This document shows positions 34,141 through 45,630 of a stretch of DNA of 64,000 nucleotides, piece after piece (position 1 is the first letter of the stretch; each line of letters opens with the position of its first letter). Under the pieces are notes generated by a model that searched no databases, was not told the DNA's origin, and worked only from the letters and a program-made list of their open reading frames with translations. The DNA comes from Pycnopodia helianthoides (taxonomy: Eukaryota > Echinodermata > Asteroidea > Forcipulatida > Asteriidae): positions 14,736,078 to 14,800,077 of the forward strand of contig CM063249.1 in NCBI GenBank assembly GCA_032158295.1, written 5' to 3'. The position numbers were made by a program, and so were the translations under genes.

Positions 34141-36321
34141 GATTAGTTACAGGTTAGCAACTTTAAATAGTTTTAACTCACCGTGATCAAATCTCAGCAC
34201 ACCTTCTCCCTGTATCAGAACTCATCATCCAGGTGTCTGTATTCAATTAGTTCAGACATCTTGACTGTGAGGGATGACTACCAACATTATCCCTGTCAGA
34301 ATAATCAAAGCAGCTTCACTTGAGAAAAAGCAAAATACAAATTTTACAGAAACTGTTGAGTATTGATACCGAGAGAATAGAGATTAACATCAACATTCCT
34401 ATTATGCCAGGCACTGACTTAAGTTACTCAGGAGATCGTCTTACCTGTAAGGATTTTTCCTCCAAATAATGTCTCAGCCAAACAAAAGGTTCAGGTGGAA
34501 GGTTGTCATTGTGAATGTCTGAACTCCTCAAGGAGGTCAAGATAGATGTCCAAAATACCTGGTGGTCATTTCCATCTTGGTAGGACATCTGAACTGTATG
34601 GACGATTACCCTTCCTTTCCAAAGCAAGGGACAGCCATCTGAAAGAAAAACAACTTTTCAATGGATATCATTTTTCAAATGGACATCATTAGAGACTGAA
34701 AGAGTGCAATCATTCTGTTTCTTTGGTTTTCATAAACAACATACTGTACAAACAATCTGGGAAAAGTTTTCACAGTTTTTGTGCCTGGTTAAACTTTTTG
34801 GACTGCTACAACCAAAATGAACAAACGATTTGAAGGTCTTCAAATGCTTTTAACTCAACTTTGAAAGTGTGATGGAATAAACAATTTTAGGAGAATTTAT
34901 TCGGTGAACTTTTAGAATGAAATTAATCAACTCTACTCCTGCATGATTTACAAACCTGCCGATTACCATTGTTTGTATGGAAACTATCTAAGGAACAAGT
35001 TGAAAATCACTAGTTGTTATGGGTGGTTTCATCAAGGTCAACAAGGCTTTACTGTTTAGACAGGGAAACTTGAATACAACAGGAAGTTGATGAGGTGCTG
35101 AACTGTTAGTAGGTGCTACACTCGCATCTGTCTAAGGGCTCTGTCCCAATCTTCCACGAGAGGGAACAATTTCTCCACTCAGCAAGAACATTCCTGTATT
35201 TTAACTTTAAGGGGAAGGTATATTTTAGGGTGTTGGAAGACTGCATTTATTCAAACCGGTTCCAAGTTCTCAATTAAGAGTCTTACCAAGAAATTTGTAG
35301 TGAGGGTTCACAACCTGTCTACATCCCATCTTTTTGGTATGTCAGATTCAAAATCTTGTTGGCTGTAAAGATGTTTTTTCTTGGCTCATCCTGCACCGAG
35401 TGTTCATCCAATACCATGGTTTCTTTTACTGTAAGTTGCTTTCCTGCAAAGTGACTGACATTATGAACACATGTTTACAACATTGTAAGTTATAATCCAC
35501 CATTGAAATTGTTCAGGATTATATTAGTAAAGCTTTTTCTTGTTTTGTTACTTCCATGGATTATGAGTAATTAAAAAGCACATCAAATAATTGTTTTAGT
35601 TTAAATGGATTATCTTCTATCCCTGACCTAACTACAGGATTTCCTGTAGAATCCGCAAGCTCTGCAAAGCCTTTCAGGTTCTACTGGTAAACCAGTAAAA
35701 GAACATGAATTCTCTCGAACATACTGTCTATATACTGTGACCAGTCAGGTAGATTGGGTTAAAGAATTATTAAACACTTTCGGAAGACACATGGCAGTGC
35801 CGTCATCATTTTTCCCATCACAATTTTACACTTAAATTTCTGCATTGAAGTCTTTTGTTCATTCTCTGTAAAAATCAGTCAAACTTAATCACCATCCATC
35901 ATGAGTCACAATCACCATGGCTTGTTTTACACCATTGCAATACTCCTGTCATGTTATGGTACAATTGGGAAGGGAGTACATTGTTTGCTCAGAGGGCATT
36001 TTACCTGTGTGGGATTCATACCCCGACAATTGCCCTTCTAGAGCAGATGTCTTACCACTAGACCACCGAGCTTGCCCAGTAGGTAGAAGCGGTAAGATCC
36101 CTATAATTTTAGCTATGCGTACTGCATCAATTCAAGGATGCTAAATTTGCATCACGGATAAGGAAAATTGAGAACTAATCTAAAATTAAAAAGATAGGTT
36201 AAGTATACAGTGCTTACACACATCGGTGTTGGGTAAAAAACATAAATTGTAATTACAAAAACCTAGGCAAGTGTCTTGACAGTTATACCCTACTACACTT
36301 CAGTCTACGTTGACACTCAAC
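34141..36321 (-). repeat. Array unit 6
   Basis: Full-length and moderately diverged from units 1-5. Carries the best preserved copy of the larger exon-like block (34445-34638). Confidence 0.85.
34445..34638 (-). pseudogene. Exon-like block E1, best copy (unit 6)
   Basis: Seen: minus-strand acceptor gtttttctttcag and donor CTTACAG/gtaaga bound 194 nt. One frame is open throughout (2 + 64 codons), including YQDGNDHQVFWTSILTSLRS and LPPEPFVWLRHYLEEKSLQ. A second frame reads ...YSSDVLPRWK-stop, and that stop is also kept in units 1, 2 and 4, with the 2-nt indels falling after it. The homologous block in the other units has a lost acceptor (1, 4), a premature stop (2), a frame change (3, 5) or several indels (7). 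Inference: an ancestral exon now decaying, or a terminal exon with 3'UTR. The phase of E1 does not fit E2 directly, so at least one more exon would be needed. No family recognised. Confidence 0.35.
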
Positions 36322-38470
36322 TATTAGTTACAGGTTAGCAACTTTTGATACTTTGAACTCACCATAATCAAATCTCAGCACACCTTCTCCCTTTATCAGA
36401 ACTCATCATCCAGGTGTCTGTAATCAATTAGTTAAGACATCCTGACTATGAGGGATGACTACCAACATTATCCCTGTCAGAATAATCAAAGCAGCTTCAC
36501 TTGAGCAGAACCAAAATCAAATATTACAAAAACTGTTGAGTATTGATGCAAAGCGAATAGAGATTAACATCAACATTCCTATTATGCCAGGCATTGACTT
36601 AAGTTACTTAGGAGATCGTCTTACCTGTGAGGACTGTTCCTCCAAATTGTGTCTCGGCAAACAGCAATGAGGTTCCTGGTACTACCCACAAAGAAGTCAA
36701 GATCCTTGTCCAATGTCCATGGTTGTCATTTCCATTCTGGTAGGTCATCTCAACTGTATGGATTGGTTACCCTTCCTTTCCAAAACTATATATGGACAGC
36801 CATCTGAAAGAAAACAACTTTGCAATGATTTCATTTTTTGAATGGACATCAGAGACTGAAAGAGTGCAATCATGCTGTTCCATTGGTTTTTATAAGCAAC
36901 ATACTGTACAAACAACCTGGGCAAAGTGTCACAGTTTTGTGCTGGTTAAACTGCTTGGACTGCTACAACCAAAATGAACAAACAATTTGGAGGTCTTGAA
37001 AGTGTGATGAAAATATTTCTCTGGAGAATTTAATCGGCGAACTTTTAGAATGAAATGAATAAACTTTACCCCTGAATGATTTACAATCCTGTCGTTGCCA
37101 TTGTTTGTATGGAAACTATCTAAGGAACAAGTTAAATCACTAGGTTGTTATGGATGGTTTCATCATCAAGTTACAAGGCTTTCTGTTTAAACAGGGAAAA
37201 CTGAATTGGACATAAGTTGATAAAGGTGCTGAACTGTTGGTAGGTGCTACACTCGCATCTGTCTGAGGGCTCTGTACCATTCTTCCACAAGTGGGAACAA
37301 TTTCTCAAACTCAGCAAGAACATTCCTGTATTTTAACTTTCAAAGGGAGGTATTTTTTAGGGTGTGGGAAGACTGCATAATTTCAAACTGGTTCCAAGTT
37401 CTCAATTAAGAGTTTTACTGTGAAATTTGATAGTGAAGGTTCACAACCTGTCCACATCCCATCTCTCTGGTATGTCAGATACAAACTGTTGTTCTTGGCT
37501 CGTTCTGCACTGTAGTGTTCATCCATTACCGTGGTTTCTTTTACTGTAAGTTGCTTTCCTGCAAAATGACTGACAATATGAACATATGTTTACAACATTG
37601 TAAGTTATAATCCACCATTGAAATTGCTCAGGATTATAACTATAGCTTTTTCTTGTTTTGTTACTTCCATAGATTATGGAAAGTTAATAAAAGATATAAA
37701 ATTTTAGTTAAAATTGATTATCTTCTATCCACGACCTAACTAGGGGATTCCCTGTAGAATCCGCAAACTCTGCAAAACCTTTCAGGTACTACGGGTAACC
37801 CGGTAAAAGAAAAAAAATCTCTTAAACATATTTGTATATATACTGTGACCAGTCAGGTAGCAAGGGTTACAGAATTATTAAACATATTTAGAAGACATGT
37901 GGTAATTTCATGTAATTTCAACACACCAGCTGCAGTGCTGCCATAAATTTTCCATCAAATTTAAATTTGAATTACTAATTTAAGTCTTTGGTTCATTTGT
38001 TTGTAAAAATCAGTCAGACTTCTTCACCATCCATCATGAGTCAAAATCACCATGGCTTGTTTTACACCATTGCAATATTTTCTTTCAATGTTATGGTACA
38101 ATTGGGAAGGAGTACATTGTTTGCTCAGAGGGTATATTACCAGAATAGGAATTAAACACATGACCATTGCCATTCTAGAGCAGATGTCTTACCAACCACT
38201 AGACAACCAAGCTTGCCTGGTATGTAGAAGCAGTTTGAATCCTATAGTTTTAGCAGCATGTACTGCATCAATTAAACAGATGCTAAATTTGCTTCGGGGA
38301 TAAAGAAAAATTGGGACCTACCCTAAAATGAAAAAGGTAGAAGGTTAAGTATACAGTGCTTATCACACATCGATGTTGGGTTAAAAAACATAAAATATAA
38401 TAAAATAACCTAGAAAGGTCTCTTGACAGTTATACCCTACTACACTAAACACTACATCAACACTCAACTG
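36322..38470 (-). repeat. Array unit 7
   Basis: The most diverged unit, at the array's 5' end with respect to the minus strand. E2 has lost its acceptor by deletion and its donor by a G-to-A change; E1 has several indels. Confidence 0.8.
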
Positions 38471-40062
38471 CCAAGAAAAACATGTACCTTCCCTTTTAAA
38501 AAGAGATTTCCATTTTGGCATCATGCATAAAATTGTTTATACTACAATCATCGCGTCTTGTTCTCCATCTTACTGGTCTGAGCGGCAATGGTCCTTGGTG
38601 AGTAAGTACATGTAGGTACACATAAAAACATGTCAGGACTTCTCGAACTTGAATAGCCCCATAATCCAACTCTGAGGGGGCTACACTCCAGGGATCTGGA
38701 TGCTTTTTTCTTCATGCTTGACTCTTGCTGTGATGAGACTCTTGTGATTCAGCTTAAAGGAGTCTTTCACACAGTGCATCTTTCGTCCTTCTTAATTTAG
38801 CACCCTTGTCTGCAAATTCTTCAGTTTTACTCCTGTCTTATTGTCTGTTACGTAGATCACCTACTACAGATGTTGTACTACTCTCTCCTGAAGTTATGCT
38901 TCTGATGAGGGCCCATTGAGGTTTGATTAGTGAAGTCATTCTGTGGATCTCAGTCACAACACCATCTTATCATCATTATGGGCTATTGAGGTTTTCATGT
39001 TACACTGAAACAAAACACTTGGAGAAAATTACTAATTTTGAACCTAAAAGGCTCACATTTATTGATCGCTTTTTTTGTGTACATTAAGTTTTTATGATAA
39101 GCAACTCATTAGTTATCCAAGACTACATGTAAATGCAATGTACAAACCCTAATTCCCCCACACCCTGCTGAAAACAGCCTTAATCCTCAGTATGAGTTTA
39201 TCTAGGGTGATTTACATATTCACCTCAATCCAAAATAACCAGGTTTGAGTTGTGTAGGATTCCCCCTGTAGTTTGATGTAGGTGAATAACACATGTGCCT
39301 TAATCCTCCAAAACAATCCAAATCAACAGTTTTGATGGACTCGGGAAAATTAGGGTTAATATCCATCGAGTTGTGGTAAGTGTCGTCTTAATTTTGACCA
39401 TCAAGCCATTGTCTTTGTCACTAATTGTTGGTAGATTATCCTAATGCAAAGCAAATCAGGGCATCTTTCCTGGACTACAATCCTGTAGGATTTGTGGCTG
39501 TGTTCCATTCTGGAGAGTGACTGTGTTCATGTCATTAGGTAGTCCTTCAGATCTCATCCAGGTCTGTACAGTCAAACTTCATCACTCTGGTGGGATGACA
39601 GAGTACATTATGATCAACTCCATCCCTTGCATCAATCACTCTCTGCAATCAGGTGTTTATGGTCACTTCAGGTGAATAAACCTCAGCAAAGCCACAGTAG
39701 CTGGATCAACAACAGTCCTACACTGTCTCATTTTTGAATGTCCATTCTTTCAAAAGATACAGTTAGCAGCCAAGGGATTGCTCCCTCAGTGCAACAGTCA
39801 ACTGTTAAACACTATGAATAAATTGAATTTAATACTTTTAAGTCCATATTGAACACTGCAGTACACAGACAAATCAACAGACAGTGAGAGAGAGAGAGAG
39901 AGAAAAAACACATTACATGTAGATTTGAGTCTGAACAACAAAATTCAACAGGAAACATTTTTTGACAAACAATATCTGGTGTTAATTTTCCCACAACACA
40001 ACACATACCACAGAAAAGAAGAAAAAAGACAGTAGTTTGGGGAGAGGGGCCTCAAATTTATT
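38471..40062. other. Unique sequence, no gene seen
   Basis: No exon with good splice sites was found. A short (AG)n microsatellite lies at 39884-39902. Confidence 0.4.
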
Positions 40063-40445
40063 TCCTGAACCTTCAAACGGATTGTACATCATCTCAGTTT
40101 TGTTGTACAATAAAATAAAATAGAAACTCAACAAGTAAACACTGCATGTACTGTTTGATAACTGGGTCATTCCACCAAGTTGGGAAACACTTTGTGACAT
40201 TTGTATGACTTGTGCATGATTTTAGTCCTGCCCCATTTCTGCTGTATTTAATCTCCTGAACCTTCAAACGGATTGTACATCATCTAAGTTTTGTTGTACA
40301 ATAAAATAAAGAATAGAAACTCAACAAGTAAACACTGCATGTACTGTTTGATAACTGGGTCATTCCACCAAGTTGGGAAACACTTTGTGACATTTGTATG
40401 ACTTGTGCATGATTTTAGTCCTGCCCCATTTCTGCTGTATTTAAT
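40063..40445 (+). repeat. Recent tandem duplication, ~191 bp
   Basis: 40063-40253 and 40254-40445 are almost identical, beginning 'tcctgaaccttcaaacgg' and ending 'ctgctgtatttaat'. The only clear difference is two extra bases in 'aataaagaatag'. The duplicated block contains the left end of the TIR element described next. Confidence 0.85.
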
Positions 40446-40773
40446 CACTGACTATCACGAAAACAGTTTTGCCTGGTACAATTTGTTCCTTGTAATTAGT
40501 GCACGAAGTGAATTTGCACAATAATGTATTTGAGTGTTGAAAATTTTGAAAAATAAACTTCTGGATGTAACATGGACACGGTGTCCGTGTTACATCCGAA
40601 TCACACATTGTTTATAATAATTTTCATTAAAATGCATTAAAACAATTTATACTTCGTCAAACATTTTCACACTCAAATGAGAATGTTACATGAAATAATT
40701 GGGTCAAATAAATGATTTCTTTTCATAATATGGACAAATATTGCACAAAAATCACACTGGGTGGAATGACCCA
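40163..40773. mobile_element. TIR element with TGGGTCATTCCACC ends
   Basis: TGGGTCATTCCACC at 40163-40176, and again at 40356-40369 through the duplication, is the exact inverse of GGTGGAATGACCCA at 40760-40773. The interior has no coding frame. A near-perfect hairpin at 40563-40597 lies near its middle. A MITE-like non-autonomous DNA transposon is the simplest reading; the superfamily is not clear. Confidence 0.6.
40563..40597. repeat. Near-perfect 35-bp palindrome
   Basis: Arms GGATGTAACATGGACAC and GTGTCCGTGTTACATCC pair over 17 bases with one mismatch around a single central base. Lies inside the TIR element. Confidence 0.8.
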
Positions 40774-41580
40774 ACTGTTAACTATTATCCTGTGTAAATT
40801 TGTCTGCAAAACAAATGTTCACTGTTTGAAAAAACACACATCATAGTAATAATAATAACTTGATACAGAATAAAACCAATTCACTTGATGGGGTCATTAT
40901 AAATAGGGTAATTTCCTCACTGCACAGAAGTGTCCATAGTATGTTGAAGTGTACAGTACTCACAAAAAAAAGGTTTGACAAGTTCTGGTGTTAACTTGCC
41001 ACTCTAGACAACCTCTCAGTTGGACAAAACAACATACATCACAACAAATAGTTTGACACAGAATAAAAGCCAATTCATGTTTTCAGGGCATACATTTAGG
41101 GCAATTTATAATATTTGATGACTCTGCACAAGGAATCAATTTGCAGGTCTATATATACAATCATTTAAAGAATGCAATTTCGTTAAGAAAAAAAAATTAA
41201 TTGGTACTTTTCCTTTAAGACAACTATTCACTACTGCACAAAACACACATCACAAAAAAAAAACAGTTGTACAAAATAACAACACCACTTCACTTGCTGG
41301 GGTAGGTTTTTTTGAGCTGGGTCAAATTTATTTCCTTTAACTAACCGGCCTGCAAAAGGACTGTACAATAATGTTTTGGGGTCACGAGTAACAATTTAAA
41401 AACAAAACAAAATCACAACACCACTTTACTTGCTGGGTAGGTTGTTTGAGCTGAGTCAAATTTGTTTCCTTTAATTAAACGGCCTGCAAAAAGATTGTAC
41501 ATTAATGTTTTGGGGTCACGGCATTAGGAAAAAGTTTTCTGAAAAAGTTTTTTTCAAAACCTTTTACATGGATAACTTTA
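40774..41580 (+). repeat. Diverged short tandem repeats
   Basis: Best preserved at 41281-41520, where a block of about 134-136 bp ('aacaccactt...cacttgctgg...ggcctgcaaaa...atgttttggggtcacg') occurs twice. Older copies of 'gacacagaataaaa..caattca' lie near 40860 and 41051. No gene seen. Confidence 0.6.
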
Positions 41581-42247
41581 ATAGTAGGGTCAATTTATGA
41601 AAAAATACCCCTCAACCCCCCCCCCCCAAATTGTAACAAAAGGTTTTTTAACGGATTATGGTAGTATTGACCATCAAGAATAACATATAAAAAATCTAAG
41701 AAATTCGGAGCAAAGGAAAAAGGTTATTTCAAGATGGCGTCCAAGATGGCCGCCATTACAATAAAATGGCAGTAAGTCATTTATTATTTACCCTAGAGTC
41801 ATCATTTTGGTGTCTACACCCATGTTTTTAGGATCAAGAATTCCATTAAGACCAGTAAAAATGTCATTGAGTAATCAGGTGACCTAAAAATCCAAGATGG
41901 CGTCCAAAATGGCCGCCAATACATTAAAATACACTAAAAATTACTACAAGTCTTTTACTATTCACATTAGAATTTCAATTTAGGTGTCTACATTTATGTT
42001 TTAGGGGTCAAGAAACACATTCAGACCAATGAAAGTTTCATTGAGTTATCAGGTAACCTGCAGATCTAAGATGGCATCCAAAATGGCAGTATATTTCCCT
42101 TTTCTAAAATGTCCTTTACAACCTCAGGTTCCGTGTAATTAGTCAGGTTCATTGTGTTAGTCAGGTTCCACAAACCAAATTCGGTCACATGTAGTTTCTT
42201 AGTAGTTTGCACTTCATATTTCCCTTTTCTAAAATGTCCTTCAGAAC

Positions 42248-42631
42248 TTAAAGGAACATTACAGAATTGGTCTTTGCTAACAAAACAGTTGCTGGCAGTG
42301 TAAGCACTTTATGTAATCCACCATATACATAAACTGACAAACCTGTAGAAGTTTGAGATCGATCGGCCATCTGGGTCACGAGAAAATAGTGAAAAACCGA
42401 TTACACATTTGCATGAAATCTTATAGATTCAACAAATGAATAAAACGCTCACTGAGAGATAAACTCCGATCGGAAAATTAGTTTATTCATTTCTCATCAA
42501 ATATGGCATTTCAGACAGAAATATTTCAAGGGATGTTTTCTACTATCATCATCATTAGACCGTGTAAGTTTTATGTAAATCTGTGATCAAAAGTATATTT
42601 TACAATTACCAATTCTGTAATGTTCCTTTAA
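42248..42631 (-). mobile_element. TTAA-flanked MITE, copy 1 (nested)
   Basis: Ends AAAGGAACATTACAGAATTG and CAATTCTGTAATGTTCCTTT form a TIR of about 20 bp with TTAA on each side. The same element occurs in the opposite orientation at 56501-56875 and, cut by the window end, at 63926. This copy lies inside the foldback element at 41581-44730 and is therefore younger than it. Confidence 0.75.
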
Positions 42632-42789
42632 GGTTCCATGTAGTTAGTCAGGTTCTTAGTATTAGTCAGCAAATTTTATTCAGTTACAGACCCCTATTAT
42701 TTCGCATTTCATAATTCCCTTATCTGAAAAAGTCCTTAACAAAAATAGTGATAATACAAAACAAAAAAACAGTCATTTGAGCCTCATTT

Positions 42790-43960
42790 TTGGTTCTATT
42801 AGTAGCATACCACTTCCCTCTTTCACTGCTCACCCCTTACCATTTCCCAACTCCTCCTAACATCAACCCCTTTTCCCACTCTCCACCAATTTCTCATGTC
42901 CCTTTCCTAGCCTTCCTTCCCTCACATCCACAACACCCGATATACCACCTAAATATACCTTCTCCCAAACCCCTAACCCATTCCCATACCCACCCCTACC
43001 CCATTATACCAATTACATTTACATATACTTTCTCCCAACACCCCTAACCCCTTCTCATACCCATCCTACACATATACCACCCACATATACCTTCTCCCTA
43101 CATCCCTAACCCCTTCCAATACCCAACCCTACCCATATACCACCCACATAAACCTTCTCCCCACATCATAACCATTTCCCATACCCACCCCTACCCATAT
43201 ACCACCCACATATACCTTCTCCCAACACCCCTAACCCCTTCTCATACCCACCCCTACCCCATATACCCCCACATGAACCTTCTTCCCACCTTCCTAACCC
43301 CTTCCCATACCCACTCCTACCCTATATACACCCACATATACCTTCTCCCTACACCCCTAACCCCTTCCCATACCCACCCTACCCCATATACCACCCACAT
43401 ATACCTTCTCCCTACACCCTTAACCCCTTTCAATACCCACCCCTACCCCATAAACCACCCACATATACCTTCTCCCAAAACCCCTAACCCCTTCCCATAC
43501 CACCCACATATACCTCCCAGCACCCCTAACCCATAATTCCCATACTCACCCTAAGTCATATACACCCACATATACCAAGCCCTACTCCATATACCACCCA
43601 CATATACCGTCTCCCTACACCACTAACCCCTTCCCACACCCACCGCTACCCCATATCCACTTCTTAAACCCCATATATTACCTTCCTTCCCCTCCTCTAC
43701 ACCCACCCTTATACCATCTTCAACCTCTTTCATCCCTCTCCCTCTCCTAGCCCATAACACTTGCCCTCATTTACACCACATTAGCCTCTCCCTATCCTAA
43801 CCCCCAACACCCCGGACATTAACCCCTCCTACACCTCCCTCACCCTCCATTTTTTCAAACACCCCTCCCTTCCTCCCTTACACCCTTCCCCTTTTACCAT
43901 CCTTACTCAACTACGTCTCCCAAACACCTAGCGGCTCACCCTCCCCTTGCCTGCACGCCA
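42790..43960 (+). repeat. Pyrimidine-rich minisatellite
   Basis: Repeats of about 60 bp built from 'cccatacccacccctacccc', 'atataccacccacatatacc' and 'ttctcccaacacccctaacc', best ordered at 42960-43620 and fading toward 43960. Very strong strand asymmetry: almost no G on the plus strand. Long frames rich in Pro, Thr and His across it are artefacts. Confidence 0.8.
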
Positions 43961-44730
43961 GTCATAATACACTGCAAAACTTGCTATTTTTGAATTTTTC
44001 TTCCATTTATGCGGTGTGTATTCAATGTCTAGATCTTTTATAACTAGTCGGTACACTCATTCTATGCATTCAATCGTTTAGTGAAATCCATTATTACTCG
44101 GTGGTGTCTAGGCTACCATAAGGTACGTAAGGCAATTAGACTATAGGTCTCCCTTTATACAACACTTGGGTTAAAAGACAAACTCTGACAGCCATTTTGG
44201 ACGCCATTTTGGATGCCATTTTGGACGCCATTTTGAATGCTATTTTGGACGCCATTTTGGACGCCATCTTGGATTTTTAGGCTACCTGATTACTCACTGA
44301 ATTCTTATTGGTCTCAGTGGGTTTCTTGATTCATACAAGATAGATATATTCACAAAAAATTTAACTCAAAGGGTGAATATGAAGTGACTTGTAGCCATTT
44401 TAGTGTTTTGCGGCCATTTTGGATGCCATCTTGGAATTTTTGGTTACCTGATTATTCAATGACCCTTTTGTTGGTCTGAATGAGTTCTCTGACCCCTAAA
44501 ACCATGGGATAGGCACCAACATTACAACTGTAGGGTGAATAATGATTGACTTATAGTCATTTTAGGATATTGTCGGCCATCTTGGACGCCATTTGGAAAA
44601 AAACAGCTTTCCGGTATTCTGATTTTCTTAGATTTTTAATATGTTATTTTGGATGTCCAATAGTACCTGAAACCGTTGAAAAACCTTTTGTTACAATTTT
44701 TGGGGTCAAACTGTATATTGACCCTACTAT

Positions 44731-45630
44731 AACTGCATAGAGACAGGAATAAGTTTGCATGTTTAGTAATTACCTGAATAAAATCTTTAAAGATAACAAT
44801 TTCTTATGCACCAATACAGTTGGTTGCCTCCGGTTGCCTCTAACAACTGCACTGAGTGACAGGGTCACTGTCTGCCATGGGCGTTTCTAAGCATCAACTG
44901 ATTGTTAACTGAAGAAAGTTTTGACAAAAGTGAAGGACCATAGAGCAAGGAACAGCTTGCTCTATGCCATGGTAGGACTAACCTGAGCAAGTTCAGGTCA
45001 ATTCTGCGACACGCTGCTCCTTGTCTCTGTGCTTGCTTGCTTTACACTGCAGGGAGGGACAAGCACTCATCATCCATGTATGTATACTTTCAATAAAGCA
45101 GACAGTTGTGTGTGTTTGCATCTTTCATTGTAGTTGGTTGACCCTGCATAAGAAATAGCAAAACACTCAAACAGTTAATCATGTAGGTCCTACATATTGT
45201 AAATGAAACTGTCATCTAGGATCAAAATACATGTAGAGACATGTTCACAAAGTGGTCTATAGACAATTTGCATCTAGGTCGCCAGCGAGGTCAAATGGAT
45301 GTGCATGCATGTGTACGCATCAAGGACAGTTCTCAGCTATGATGGATATAACTTAGAATTAGATCTTTTTGAGCTTGTGGCATCATGGCGCAAGGGGTCT
45401 ATATATTCATACTATTATTATTCATTGTTTGAAGAAAAGAAATTCCTGACAAAAAATGATAAGACGAAAAAATTGATTGATTTTCAGCGGCCAAATTATC
45501 TGTTTTAAAGCTTTTTTCACTCAAGGTTCAAGGTAACAAACAACACCAGCCACTCCAATTATTTTCTACATCACTCACACCACCTGGTTGGGGGGGGGGG
45601 TAGGCTGGGTTCAGTGTGGCAATTTTTGTG
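44731..45630. other. No supported gene
   Basis: Contains a G run at 45589-45600. A plus-strand frame at 45299-45508 lacks splice support. No other feature is seen. Confidence 0.35.

Larger units (their letters stand above)
23381..38470 (-). repeat. Tandem array of seven ~2.2-kb units
   Basis: A fixed landmark, 'ccaggtgtctgt', recurs at 23473, 25686, 27865, 29422, 31609, 34229 and 36410. Units 1, 2, 4, 6 and 7 are about 2.13-2.22 kb; units 3 and 5 are about 0.55 kb shorter through one shared internal deletion. Identity by eye ranges from moderate (unit 7) to almost complete (3 versus 5). Every unit contains a fossil tRNA-like SINE and exon-like blocks on the minus strand. The array starts at 'gattagtaacagg' and ends at 'cactcaactg', beyond which sequence is unique. 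It is a segmental tandem duplication and not a simple satellite. Confidence 0.9.
41581..44730. mobile_element. 3.15-kb foldback element with ~0.5-kb inverted arms
   Basis: The left arm (41581 to about 42085) and right arm (about 44190 to 44730) are inverted copies, both beginning ATAGTAGGGTCAAT and both carrying repeated CCAAGATGGCGTCCAAAATG-type words. Similarity by eye is strong but imperfect, with extra copies of the word in the right arm. The middle holds a nested MITE and a pyrimidine-rich minisatellite. No transposase-like frame exists, so it is non-autonomous. The class of long-TIR foldback elements fits; the superfamily is unknown. Confidence 0.7.

Noticed and set aside
36455..36670. 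Plus-strand 71-codon frame in array unit 7 starting MTTNIIPVRI
   Set aside because: It looks protein-like, but it crosses the minus-strand E1 donor and other units break it with stops or frame changes, so no consistent constraint is seen.
23381..38470. Array read as a possible CRISPR or simple satellite
   Set aside because: Units are over 2 kb, differ by deletions and contain SINE and exon-like blocks, which fits segmental duplication in a eukaryotic genome.
42790..43536. Pro/Thr/His-rich plus-strand open frames of 85-87 codons
   Set aside because: They lie in the pyrimidine-rich minisatellite and reflect its composition; there are no splice sites or initiation context.
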